Of a stretch of DNA of 64,000 nt, positions 1 through 11,737 are shown one piece after another. The DNA comes from Chaunax sp. Z400 (Eukaryota > Chordata > Actinopteri > Lophiiformes > Chaunacidae), in the NCBI GenBank assembly GCA_037577475.1, contig CM075184.1, forward strand, positions 3,013,594-3,077,593. The letters are read 5' to 3'. The stretch's first letter is position 1. Each line of letters starts with the position of its first letter. The notes under the pieces were generated by a model, which was not told the DNA's origin, did no database searches, and saw only the letters and a list, made by a program, of their open reading frames with translations. The position numbers were made by a program, and so were the translations under genes.

Positions 1-761
1 CAACGTGGGACAAAATAAAAAGATCAGTGAATTATCCTCCTGCTGTGTAGAAACACAAGTTATAAATATACAAATAACTGCATACAGTAAGAAGCTAATA
101 GAGGTATTCATTTGTCTGGTTCCACTATGTTGAGGTTCTATCAGGCCCTCATTAGCAGCATGATTGCTTCTGTACTAATAAACCCACACTTCAAAATGAA
201 TTACACTTACATTGACTCTCCAGCTCTAGTTATCATCACACCACCAAACACAGAATGCTTCCTGCCTGTCCAACCAATGATTTCTCTTTAAAACCGATTC
301 AGATCCAACTCACTTTGAGATACTTTAAAACAAATAAATATTGATTTATAGTATTGGTTTGAATTTAGCAGGATTATAACAACATTTCACCTCCAGCTGG
401 ATTCATATTTGTCCATGAAGGTGTCCTGGCAGCTCTGCTGAACACTTACAGATCTGAATGTTTAGAGTGTAAAGATGCTTTTTAACACAATGTGCAGACA
501 TTTTTAGTTTAAATGAACTACAAGACATGAGTTAAAGAGGGACACTAATTATATTCTGGTGGGGGGCATCAACCCACTATTCAAATATGCTAAAACATGT
601 CCCTAAATATGCTTTAAAATAAATTGCTCTGACAGACAACACACACCACCATCGAACATAATGAATAGCTAATATAATCCTAAACCTAATAAACTGTGAT
701 TGTTATTACTCCTGGTTCTAGTCTTGCAGTAAACAGCTGTTCTGTGTGTGCTTTGTCTCAG
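1..761. other. No recognisable gene
   Basis: AT-rich non-coding sequence. I see no convincing exon, RNA gene or known repeat here. It runs up to a good splice acceptor at 760-761. Confidence 0.5.
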
Positions 762-1012
762 TGCTGTTGCCGTACCCCAGCAGAAGCTGTTCCAGTCCTG
801 TATGCAGATACAATCATTGTCAAACACACTACAGTCTCCTGAGCTCATCACTTTCACATGTTTTAATAATGTATTATGGGTGATAGAAGCTGTATCACTG
901 TCCATTCTTATGACTTCTGTAGTTATATTATAAATATTATGCTAAATGTGTGTGAGAATGTTAACTAGTAAGCATGATCTCCATTTGATTGCAAATAAAG
1001 AAAATGTTTCAT
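762..1012 (+). other. Candidate 3'-terminal exon with poly(A) signal
   Basis: A strong acceptor with a T-rich tract precedes position 762. An AATAAA signal lies at 994-999 and is followed by a GT-rich stretch, the arrangement expected at a 3' end. Three short frames are open after the acceptor, and I cannot choose between them or recognise a product. The call rests on signals only; it could equally be a chance acceptor in intergenic DNA. Confidence 0.25.
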
Positions 1013-1137
1013 CATCATCACATCATGTGTGTTGGTGAATTTGGATGTTCTGGTGGTCCTTCCAGTGCTGACACCACGGCTACAGCCTGAGCAGCTTTTC
1101 TCTTCAGCTCAGCTTTTCTTACTGCTGGTGGCCTTTT

Positions 1138-1310
1138 TATCTCCACCAAGGAGGTCAGGGTTTTGTGTTGGTTTGTTGGTCTGTTTGCAGGATTACTCAA
1201 CAACTTATAGTTATATTAACAGATGACATTCTTGGGAGAGGCTGGGTACGGAACAAACCATTTCATTTTGGGGGTGATCCGGATCATCATCTGGATTCTT
1301 TACTACTGTG
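1138..1310 (+). repeat. CCGCCAAGGAGG-type dispersed repeat, copy 1
   Basis: The segment starts CTCCACCAAGGAGGTCAGG. It continues through a GTTTGTTGGTCTGTTTGCAGG stretch, 'gattactcaacaactta', and a 'gatccggatcatcatctgg' end. That order matches a dispersed repeat common in fish and other metazoans. A related fragment occurs at 21003-21075. Diverged, with no coding capacity visible. Confidence 0.6.
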
Positions 1311-4182
1311 AGATGGAGGTGATTTCTGCGTCTCACTTCATGGATGATGCCTTCAATGCTTGGATAAAAATGACACGACGACATCCCCATAAGATCTCAC
1401 ACACATCAGAGTCTGATCTGGATCCAGTTTATATTCCAAACTACTGTGAGATAACAGATAATAATGATCCAGACTGACCTGAGATCAGATTGTAGCTGAA
1501 ACTGATTCAGTTAGGGGTCACATTTATCTTCAACAGTTCCTGATCTAGATCCTGAAGAAAACCACCATCAGACTAATAATGATACCAATGTGATCCAGAT
1601 TCTAGGGGCAGGTTTTCATGGTCCAGGATCACATGATGAGGGTCAGCCTATCAGGGGACTGTTGCCTTTAGGTTCATGACATATATGGGGAAACTGAGCT
1701 GCTGTGATGAAGGTTTGGGATCCCTAAGTGACGTCTACTTTTATATATTCATCTTTTTTATTTATTTAGCAGTGTGACTAATCAATCATTGCCTGCCATG
1801 CAACACGTTTTGAATGATTTTTGAAGTCCAAGAGGAATTCAGTGACGTTGTAACACACAGGTAGGGTCAGGCTGTGCATTTGTAATAGTGTTACATCATC
1901 ATCTGATTGGTAGATCATTGGTGGATGTACAACACATGCTCTCTGCTCTCTGACTGATTGTTTTCAGCTGGAGTTTTTTCTGATAGAGATGTTTTCATAC
2001 CTGAATAGTGCAGCTGTTGGATATCCACAGCAGAGTCCATCTGACACCACTGAAGACCATTTCACATCCGAGACAAAGTGAAAATAATGAGGCTACAGCT
2101 GCATGGTACTCTGCTGTGTTCTCCTCCTCCTGTGGTTGTACAGGTTGACCTTGGTGTTTGCCATTGATGCTACAGGTTAATATAATGCTCCATTGTTCCT
2201 GGAAATATCTCAAGCTTCTACAAATTCACCACCGACTATCATTTCACCGACACCTGCCCTCCTTCCTTCATCTTCCTCTCCTCTTTCTGTGCCTCATATC
2301 CACTCATTCAGTTTTTTATATCTCTTTTCCAGCTCCTTCCTTTTCTGCCTCTCCACTGTACACTACCAGAACCCTCGCCACGGCAGTAAATAGCCTGCAC
2401 CGTGGCTCCGTGGAGGAGACAGTCCTCCTTCATTGTTGTCCCTGTGACCTCCAGCTAAACTCTCACTGCTCAGCTGAGCCCTTTGCTGACTCGTGACTTC
2501 CAGAGACATGCTTATATCCACACATTTGCTATTTGACTTTCCCATTATGGGCCTAGATTGCTTTTCAGTGGGTGGTGAGAATGGAATCATTCCACTCTGT
2601 GTTGTGGCTAAAAGCCACATTCACGGTCATTGTGTGTCCAAGGATCCATCTCAGAAGTAAGAACAGGGATATCACAAAAATATTCCACAAACTCAAGAAG
2701 GTGTGAAAAGATAAAAGAAGTAATTCTGTGGTAGAATACAACCAAGCTGTAATACGTAGCTGACAGTAGAGCGTTGCTCTGCTGCATTAAACATCATTAG
2801 CCTACTGATAATAATGTCATCTCTAAATCAAAGTTCAAACATCACCTTTTTAAAATGGTATTTTCAATCTTGGCCCAAACATTAAATCAAATGAAATGTG
2901 AAAAGGGTCACTCAAAGCCCCAATAGGTGTCTCTAATGTATTTGTGTTAGTATCATATTAGAGTTACAGCAGTAGGCATCGGATTCTCTGAAAAATAAGC
3001 TGATGATGTTTGAAGGTATTCCCAGAATCTTCAGACACGTTTTTAACCATCTGGATGAAAGAAAATATTCAGTCTGCCTCCTGATGAAGCTTTTTAATCC
3101 TTTCCCAAGTTCAAAGTTCAAAGTTGGCTCTGCCTCAATATTCTGGTTCCTACAACAGATAAAATGGTCCATGCGGTTGCTGGATCTGAACTTAGGAAAC
3201 AGGTTGAAAGTCTTTTTGATTGTGCAGCAGATGGAATTTTTTTTTTTTATCCAGATGGGAAGAAGAGTCTTTGAGGCAACAGGAATATAGAACTTATTCC
3301 AAAAAAGTTGAGCTGCGGTGTGAAACATAAATAAAATGGAAAGATTAGTAAATAGTTTATGACCTATACCCAACTGAATACAGTAGAAAGACAAGATGTT
3401 TAATGTTCAAATGGATATATGTTATTAGTTTTTGTAAAAATGCACTTGAAATGAATACCAGCAACACTTCAAACGAACCTTTCTACAGGTAAACAGGTGA
3501 CAGTATCATGGTTGGGTATGAAGGGGGGTCCTTGGCTCAGTCATTCAAGGATCTGGGCTTGGTTCACCAACACAGAACATTTCTGAATGCATAATCTCTA
3601 AGGATTCAGGGGCTTCACTAAGTAGAATTCATTACATCATCAACAGACTTTCTGACCTTCCAGTTTAATCCGGACCAGTCTGAGGAGAGTGAAGCCTGAA
3701 ATCTCACCTGCTGCCCATCAGCCCATTTATCAGCTTCCTGGCTTTACCTGATTGGCTTCTGGGCTCTACATGGTCCTAGTGTCCCTCTGCCACATATATT
3801 TGCACTACATCCATACACTGTTGTCATACGTCACATTACAAAATACTGAACCCCTTAAGAGAAACCGTTTAAGAGATATTATTAAATGAGGAGTGACTGC
3901 AGAGTGAAGCAGAAAAGCTGTTCCATATGACTGGACCTGAATAAAAACTGGCCAAGGCTGGTTCTGTAAAAGTGACTGTATGGAGATCAGCAGCTCTGGT
4001 GTGAGAGCAGTGAATTCTGAGATCTGGTTAGTACCTATTTGAAGTTTATTAATGTCAAATATGTCTAACAAGTAAGGGTTTGAAATAATGGGGCAGTGTG
4101 GACATAAATGTTATACAGTGTAACCTTATAATGTGGCTGTCATATGTTTGCTGTGCGTAATATTTTTCATTATCATCACTGA
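1311..4182. other. Intergenic or intronic DNA, no gene recognised
   Basis: Only short open frames without family resemblance. A CT-rich stretch lies around 2240-2350 and a poly-T run near 3238. Nothing supports a gene model. Confidence 0.45.
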
Positions 4183-4341
4183 TCAAGAATTGAACATAAA
4201 GTGTCCTTATATGCGGATGACCTGTTAATTGATGTATCCGATCCAAAACGAGCCATCCCTCATATCTTAAGTACTCTCAAAAGTTTTAGTAAGTTCTCTG
4301 GGTATAAGCTCAATATAGGAAAAGGGGACTTTTTCACTTAG
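4183..4341 (+). mobile_element. L1-like LINE reverse transcriptase fragment
   Basis: One open frame reads S-L-Y-A-D-D-L-L-I, the YADD catalytic box of L1-type reverse transcriptases. It is followed by VSDPKRAIPHILSTL and then FSKFSGYKLNI, both in the usual spacing for vertebrate L1 ORF2. It ends at TAG 4339-4341. About 50 codons survive; sequence on either side is not recognisably L1, so this is a dead fragment. Confidence 0.8.
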
Positions 4342-4775
4342 TATGAAATAATATGAAGCTACAGTAGTTTAGCAGGAAAAACGTGTCTTAAATTTCACAA
4401 AAATCCACTGATATATCATAAATATTTGAGTCTGATTGTAATCTCACCTGTTCATGGCAGTCAAATTATTCCTCTATCATTCTATGTATTTATTAAATGA
4501 ATGGAGGTTTTAACTAGAAGTTGAGCTGAATTTATCCAGGTGGGGATTGAACACTTTCCACATTTTAAGAACGATGTAGACTTTACTGAACGGATGGTGA
4601 CCAGCAGTCTGTCTTCTGTCTGCCTGCCTCAGTGAGACAGACACATTCCTTTTTTTCATGGTTCATCTTTCATCCTTTTGTCCCTAAATCTATTTTCACC
4701 ATTTAAGGTAGAAATGAAAAACAATCACATTATAATCACATTAGTACCTAAGAGGTTTGTTCTGTCCTCTAACAG

Positions 4776-4958
4776 GCATTTGAGTATCAGAACTATTTTC
4801 GTGTTGTGGTGACGGTGCTGGAGGAAATTATGCTGAAGGCTTGTGGTCGGATCAGTTCTGCCAGCGCCACTATCGGCCCTGCAGCCGCCACAGCAATGAC
4901 CTGGACCAGTGATGAAGCAGAGCCGGACCAGTCTGGCAGCGTGGAGACCAAAGCCTAG
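4776..4958 (+). CDS. Candidate terminal coding exon, unrecognised protein
   Basis: A CT-rich tract ending in AACAG precedes position 4776. From there one frame stays open for 60 codons to TAG 4956-4958, while both other frames hit stops within about 50 bases. The peptide starts AFEYQNYFRVVVTVLEEIML and ends SDEAEPDQSGSVETKA, with a helical-looking first half and an acidic Ser/Glu tail typical of a C-terminus. I do not recognise the family and cannot see upstream exons. It may be a true last exon of a plus-strand gene entering from the left. Confidence 0.4.
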   Translation, partial: AFEYQNYFRVVVTVLEEIMLKACGRISSASATIGPAAATAMTWTSDEAEPDQSGSVETKA

Positions 4959-5880
4959 AGAACGGAACCACTGACCTCCACCACATGTAAAGAGTTGGAA
5001 TCAGCTTTGAAATGATTACCTGATGGTCCATTAATGGTGTAATATTTGATGTACACTGTATGAAATTTGCAGACCAAATATTTATATCTTATACAAAAAA
5101 AACTTGCATTAACCTCTACTTATATTTATGTATTTAAATAATTTGCGCAACGCAAATTTTTTTGATGTCAACTATTAGCATAACGTAACACCAGCTGGCT
5201 TTTTGCTGTCACAATCAGAGAAAGTGAACATAAATTTGAAAATGCATTTTTACTACGTTTATGACTTGATTGTGTGACATGACTCTCAGTGCAGTGTCAG
5301 GCTGTGCTGTCATGCTCTTAATTAAAACACTCTCTGTGTACTGTTTGTATATTACTTCTGTGCCATGTTGAATCACAAAAATCTACAGACAAAATATTTT
5401 ATTTGGTAGTTTTATTAATAGTTCTATATTAAAAATGTGTTGACATGACTGGTGTTGAGGGGTTTAAGTGTTTTATGAGAGCAATAGTTGGTATTCTTCA
5501 TAATTGTGGGTGAAATCTCTTGACCAGATGGAGCCTGGGCCCCATGTATCAAGGCTGAGTCCTTGGCAGCAGACTAGGACCCTTGAGTCCTGCCCTCTCT
5601 CATTGCCACGTTTCCACATTTTTTTTGCTTGAGAGAGATTCTAAGTATTGTGTACACTTGGATTAGACTCTGAGAACAGAGCATTGTGCACACAAAGCAT
5701 GCTGAGCCTTAAAATGACTAGAGTGGAAAAACAGCAGATTCTGATCACTAGGAAACTGACCAGAATCAGAAAAGACACACTTAGACATTTACAGGACAAA
5801 GTTACACAGGCTGAATGTCCTTTATTGAACTTAAACATGCCATGTTATCAACTTCAGAAGTCATTAATCACACATATCCT
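4959..5880. other. No recognisable gene
   Basis: AT-rich non-coding sequence between the candidate exon and the kinase cluster. It could include the 3' UTR of the candidate exon; an ATTAAA occurs near 5322. Nothing else is supported. Confidence 0.45.
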
Positions 5881-8193
5881 TTAGTCAAACTGCTTATATC
5901 TGACGATATAATTAGTCCTCCATACACAGCGAAAGTAATTCTTGATGTTAGAGATCCTCTTCAGCAATTTTCTGGGGCCACCAGACAAGGCTGAGACATC
6001 AGAAGTGACGTCTGTTGGTGTGGCTCCTTCAGAAGACCTGGCTCCACCAGATAAGCAGACTTCTGAATAGTCTTTATCTGAGACAGGAGGTATTTCTCCA
6101 TCAGAAGGACAGACATCTGGATGGGTTTCATCTGGGACGGTCGGTTTTTTTCCGTCAGACTTCATGACTCTATGAAAGAATCTCTGAATCCTCTGCAGCA
6201 ATTTTCTGTGGCCACTAGACGAGGCTGAGACATCAGGAGTGACGCCTGTCGGTTTAACTCCTTCAGAAGAGGCGACAGGAACTCCATCAGGTGACCCTAT
6301 GGTGAGACCACCATCACAGAAGAGAGAGAATTTAAGTTTACCAAAATACCTGGTGGCTGGAGGGTCATCATTAGCAGCAGAGGGTTTGGCTCTGACATAA
6401 AACCTACCAGAGGACTCTTGGTCCGGTGGGCAACCTGAGGAGCTCTTCACTGTGTCTGTTGAAAACACTGGGCACTCATTCATGGTAGCTTGGGAGGCGT
6501 CCAGACTGGAATAAGAATGACAATCAGTTAGGCAATCAATCAATCAATCCATAAAACCATTCAACAGTACTCCACTAGCAGACACAGTGACTTACTAATC
6601 TCTGGTCTCAACGCGATTCATCAGGTGGTCCATAGTGATGAATGGATGCTGCAGAGCTTGACAGGGAGAGATCCGCTGATTCTTGTCAACATGCAGCATC
6701 TGTTTCAGGAGGTCTGCGAAAGCAAGCCTGTCCTCAGATTCAGCTTCAGATTCTGTTGAATTCACCTGGAAACAGATTCAGATAAATTAATCCAGTCCCT
6801 TCCTTTCAGAGACAGGAAATTAACAAGTGCTGTTTCAAACGGATTCAACAGAAAGTGCTTACATGAGCCACGTCTTCCAGACAGCTGGACTGGTCAGTGG
6901 ATTTATTTTCTGACATTTGGGAAGTAGTCTCCATTTGGTTGTCGACACTTTCACTTTCCTCACGTAGGACTAGTTCACTTTCAATATCAAACTCATCAGG
7001 CTTGACACAGTAACCCAGGTAGAGGTAGACCAGGAGGAGGCCGACATCCGACACATCGGTGTTCATATAGCCAGACTCATCCATGTCCTCATTCATGGCT
7101 TCATCCACGTCCTCATCCACGTCCTCATCCATGTCCTCATCCACGTCCTCATCCACGTCCTCATCCACGTCCAAATCCACGGCTTCATCCACGTCCTCAT
7201 TCACGTCCTCATCCACGTCCTCATCCACGGCTTCATCCACGTCCTCATCCACGTCCTCATCCATGTCTTCATCCACGTCCTCATCCACGTCCTCATCCAC
7301 GTCCTCATCCACGTCTTCATCCACAGCTTCATCCACGTCCTCATCCACGTCCTCATCCACGTCCTCATCCACGTCCTCGTCGTCATCCTCATCATATTCA
7401 CAAGCCAGGCCAAAATCTATTATTTTTACCCTGTGGGGCTGGTCCCTCCTATTGACAAACATGACATTTCCCTCATGGAGGTCAGTATGCCGGATATTAA
7501 GAGCCTGGAGTTCATCCAAAGCCAGGAACAGCTGCAGGAACAAACAAGATGGGACAAGTTTGGGATTCAGTTTTCCATTTGTTTTTCATTTTGCTGATGT
7601 TAATTTTTAATTTTTAATTAGGGTTCATTGATGAGCTGTATCTGCTATACAGTACATAGAACAATAAATTGGTTCCATATTAAAATTATACAAACCTGCT
7701 TTGCAATAGGCCTAATAGAGCACAAGGTCATTTTCCCATGTTCCTGTGTCGCCGCTTCGAAGCTCCTGTCCAGCATCTCAAATACGAGACAGGTCCGTCC
7801 ACGGTACTCACACTGCTCATAGAATTTGATTAGGTAATTGCTGGCTGGATTCCTGGCATTAATCTTTTCAAACATGGACAACTGGGGAGGAAAGAGAGAC
7901 ATGACACATTACATAGTACAAACTGTGGTTAAGTATACAAAATCAAATAAAGGGAATGTAGTGTGTGCCATAAGATTCAGATTGAGTCAAAAAATCTACC
8001 TCTGGCCCTGTGGAAACCTCATCATCCCAACACATTCTGGGGATCTTCACTACCACTTCCTCTTTTGTTGTCGTGTTTTGACATCTGACCGCATAACAGT
8101 AGGTGCCTTCACCAATCCTCTCCAGGACAGTGTAGCTAGAAGAGCTGCCGTGCAACACATATCTACATTCCTGGTCCCACTGTGTTGTTTCAC
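5881..8193 (-). CDS. HIPK-like protein kinase with acidic repeat insert (5' end missing)
   Basis: Five exons join in one frame: 8193-8000, 7881-7696, 7531-6863, 6765-6596 and 6505-5881 (stop TAA). The first visible exon carries an IGEGTYC glycine loop and VVVKI lysine. The next has RTCLVFEML, typical of HIPK/DYRK kinases. The third has H-T-D-L-H-E-G-N (HRD with Thr for Arg) and an intact DFG. Right after DFG, about 100 residues of DEDV-type repeats replace the activation segment, and no APE motif follows. DVGLLLVYLYLG resembles helix F of the neighbouring kinase. The fourth exon has DLLKQMLHVDKNQRIS and HPFITMDHL, the end of the C-lobe. The last is a Ser/Pro-rich tail with two similar modules (HRKLLQRIQRFF, PRKLLKRISNIKNYF). 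One exon here corresponds to four exons of the neighbour. The exon before 8193 was not found. Probable pseudokinase or decaying copy; open frames argue against a long-dead pseudogene. Confidence 0.75.
7078..7397 (-). repeat. 12-bp coding minisatellite (DEDV repeat)
   Basis: Roughly 25 head-to-tail copies of a 12-bp unit, TCATCCACGTCC on the plus strand, encoding Asp-Glu-Asp-Val on the minus strand. Variants give DEAV, DEDM, NEDV and LDV. The unit length is a multiple of three, so copy-number change keeps the kinase frame. It sits directly behind the DFG motif of the host exon. Confidence 0.95.
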
Positions 8194-8671
8194 CTGTGAG
8201 GAAAGACGGTGAACATGGAGATGAAAAACATGAAGTCTGTGTATTCAGTCTGTCAGTCTGGCTCATTGAATCAACACAAGATGTACTAAAACACAGCTGA
8301 AACACGAATAATGTCCTTGTGTTTCAGTGAACAAGAATGTATTAAATACTGATGATTTTCTGACCTTTTCCATTCATTTAGATAAGTGGATTGAAAAAGA
8401 GATTTAAAATATTTTCCCAAATTGCATTATTGGCAGCAGAGGGTAGCCTATAGCTCTAACATATGTAACGAGAACAGGCCCATAGCTTGTTTAATTTAAT
8501 TTAATTGTTTACTTCATCTTTAAAATGCTATTTTTATAGTCTCAACTGAGAAACTAAGATCAAATGTGATGAGAACTTTTGATTTTTAGACATTGGACTG
8601 ATTACTGATATTAACTGAATAATCAATTGATTATTATAATTAATATTCCCAGGTAAATTCTATATATTTTG

Positions 8672-11119
8672 CTATACATAAAACATACCAGGGAACTCTT
8701 GGAGATGTGTCCAATTTGTTGATTGGTCCTTTGAGTATTCTGACAACGTTGGGCAGTTCTCCATGTGAGCTTGGGACACGTCCAGGCTGGAATAAGTATA
8801 ACAATCAGTTAATGAATGAATCAATCAATAAAGCAATTAGTCCATCCAACAATATGTGATGTCCACTCGCAGACACACAGTCACTTACTAGACACCCTTC
8901 TCAAAGTGATTGGTCAGGTGGTCCATTGTAATGAATGGATGTTGTAGAGCTTGACGGGCAGAGATTCTCTGATTTCCGTCGACATGCAGCAGCCGTTTCA
9001 GCAGGTCCACAAAAGCCACCATGTCCTCATAATCTTGATAGGTGTCCATGGTTAATACTGCAGGTATCTGGATTTGGAAATAGTTTCAGTTCCGTTAGCC
9101 CTGTACCTTCCTGCTGTTCCAATCTTACCTGATAAAACAGAAAGTGCTTACCTGAAACAGGTCGTCCAGACAGCTGAGCTGGTCAGTGGAGTTATTCTGC
9201 TGTCCTGGTTCCTAAATAGACAAATGTGTATGTATACATATGTTAGAGAGCCATTTTAAAAGAGTTGAAATAACACAATCAATTCAAACAAAGGAGAACA
9301 TGGTTACTCAACCCTTAGCCTCCATGTAGCAGCTTCATCTTCCGTGAAGTAACGCTGGGTGTATTTGCCAGAGCGGAGCAGGTGATCCTCCGGCTGACCC
9401 AGGAACTCAACAATACGCTTTACCTGCAGATAAAAGATAGAGTCACATCATTTTTGACATGATTTCCCCACTTTGTGTGCTGTGTACATTTATCTGAAGT
9501 AGTTGACCTACCATCTGATCCTCAGAGGAAGCAGAGAAGAGGTTGTGACCCAGGTAGAGGTAGGCCAGAGTGCAGCCGACTCCCCACAAATCGATGGCCT
9601 CAGTGAAGGGCAGGCCAAGAAAGATTTCTGGAGCCCTGAGGAGAGAAGATTGGGTGGCAAGCTATGAAGATCAAGACAACAACGTGGATGTTTAAAATGA
9701 TATAAGCTGCCTTAGACTAGTGGACGAGTGTGGCAGGATAAAAATACCTGTACTCAAGTGTCTGAAGTTCCATTCCAGGCTGGGCATCTGAAGCTTTAAT
9801 GGCCATGCTAAAATCTACTAATTTTACACAGGAGGTGTGTTCCTTCGTATTGACATACATGACATTTCCCGGATGGATGTCACCATGCACGATATTAAGA
9901 GCCTGGAGTTCATCCAAAGCCAGGAACAGCTGCAGGAACAAACAAGATGGGACAAGTTTGGGATTCAGTGTTAGTAGTTTAGGTAGTTTTTGTGTAATCC
10001 TGCTAACAGACAGACAGACAATGTCAGTGAAAACATCAGCTCCTTGTTGGAGGTAATAATACGAACCTGCAGTGCAATAACTCTAATTGTGAACAGCATC
10101 CTTCTCTCCCCATCTCTAAACTCCATCAAGTTCTGTTCCAGCTTCTCAAAGACGAGACAGGTCCGTCCATCGTGCTCACACCGCTTAAGGAATTTGACAT
10201 TGAATTTGCTCAGTGTATTCCCGAGAGAAATCTCCTCTAACATGGACACCTGGTGAGAAAGAGATTTCACACAGTACACATGTGGTTAAAATCAAATATA
10301 GGGAATGTAGTGTGTCTTGAAAGAATCAGATTGAGTCCAAAAATCTACCTCTCTCTCTATGTCCTGCTTTTTAGAAGTGTCCTTGAAGATCTTCACTGCC
10401 ACTTCCATTCTTGTAGTCTTATCAAAACACATGAACACATCACAAAAGCGGCCTTCACCAACTTTCTTCAGAAAGAAGTCAGCAGTGTCGAGTCTGGACA
10501 GAAGGACAATGAAGAAGGACAAGAAGCAATGAACATGCAAAATCAAAACCACTTCTCATCCACTTTCACTGAGAGAATTAATGTTGTCATCTATCAATCT
10601 GAATAACTGTTAATGTTAACATAATGGGGAAAAAATAAAATAATAGTTAGAAAAGAGGTAACTGGTATTTCTTATAAAGTGTAGCATGACATTAATTGTC
10701 ACATTAGAAACCATAGTATATCAGTACTGCTCATCTCTCATATTGACATAGTTTCACTTTCCTAGTCTGACAGCATAAGAGAATTCCTGAAATTCAGTTA
10801 CAGCTTTTGGTTTTGGTGTGCCATCCCACGGATTTCAGTGGCCCCCTCTGGCCACCCCTATGAAAACATGCTGGAGGTGCCCCTGATAACTGTGCAGGGC
10901 TAACATGTGGAGGATGAATAAGAGTTTGACTAAATGGGTGAATGTCTTTTAAAAAATACTGATACCTCTTTGCTAAAATCTGTAATGAAGTACAAAAACT
11001 ACGCAATTATCTGAGAGGTAGAAAATGAGCCTGTACCTTAAGGGGTTTTCATTCTGCGCTTCAGCCACTTTCATGTTGGTCATCAGTTTGGTCACCAAAC
11101 TGTTTATTTCTTCATCCAT
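8672..11119 (-). CDS. HIPK-like protein kinase, complete 393-aa model
   Basis: Nine exons join without a frame break: 11119-11037, 10493-10349, 10249-10067, 9929-9748, 9635-9512, 9423-9313, 9211-9152, 9067-8889 and 8786-8672 (stop TAG). Together they are 1182 nt. Visible kinase landmarks: glycine loop VGEGRFCDV (about 39-47), VAVK lysine 62, CLVFEKLEQNL, HGD (catalytic Asp about 154) within HGDIHPGNV, DFS instead of DFG (Asp about 176), APE at about 199-201 followed by IFLGLPFTEAIDLWGVGC, and HPFITMDHL at the C-lobe end. The 'LGLPF.EAID.W..GC' block is characteristic of HIPKs. The protein is far shorter than HIPK1-3 and lacks their long C-terminal regions, resembling the small HIPK-like kinases expanded in fish. 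The stop is placed by aligning with the sister gene, which reads through at the same point. DFG to DFS could weaken Mg binding. Confidence 0.8.
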
Positions 11120-11387
11120 TTTGCTCAGCTTATCTGTTGGAGAATAACACATGGAAAAGATGATTTTCAAATTAGTAATATACAGTAATTACAATTCAAA
11201 TGTGACAAGTAAGAATCCAGCATAATTAGAACACATGGAGTTAGTATTAGGGTACCTGAGCTTTGTGTCATCAATTAGACGATTGGGTAAGTTGTTATTG
11301 ATTATTGTTATTTACAGTCTAGGATGTATAGGATGACGTCAGCTGAGAATATTTACAAATGTCTGCCAATTCCCTATCAACATATAG

Positions 11388-11737
11388 TAACGCTGGGTTA
11401 TGTGATGTTATATGTAGATTAAATAGTTTTGTTTGAGGGAGGTGTCCACCGTAAGGGTATTGGCTGGGAGTAGCTAGGGGGGAGGGACAAAGGGGATTGT
11501 TGTGTGTTGTATTGGCTAGTCAGTTCTGGGTGTTGGAGCGGCTTTCGTTCAGAAAGTTTTAGAGCTAGAGAGAAACGAGTTTTTGATGCTACTCAGACTA
11601 GCCACACTTGTTTTTGTTGTTTTCCTGGGGACACCTCAACCTCGGGGTTAGCTGTGCTCCGGCCAGGGTAATAAATCGGGGCTATTTAGCTTTCAACCGT
11701 GATTCTGTCTCCGTTGTCTGTCTAGCTACACGCAACG
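11388..11737 (+). other. Possible solo LTR
   Basis: A roughly 350-bp block with a GC content unlike its surroundings carries AATAAA at about 11670 followed by some 65 bp ending CTAGCTACACGCA. It is flanked by AACGCT-like hexamers near 11390 and 11733. This resembles U3-R-U5 of a solo LTR, but clean TG..CA ends with an exact target duplication could not be fixed by eye. Confidence 0.25.

Noticed and set aside
1018..1140. Minus-strand frame with KAELKRKAAQAVAVVSALEG
   Set aside because: Looks protein-like, but no usable acceptor precedes it and its upstream part falls in the CCGCCAAGGAGG repeat.
3490..3800. Possible DNA-transposon remnant around 'ttcaccaacacagaacattt'
   Set aside because: Felt familiar as a dispersed fish sequence, but no open frame, terminal repeat or family motif supports a call.
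7083..7610. Plus-strand Ser/Thr-rich frame opposite the kinase repeat
   Set aside because: It is the antisense of the DEDV minisatellite; the minus frame continues into kinase motifs and proper splice sites.
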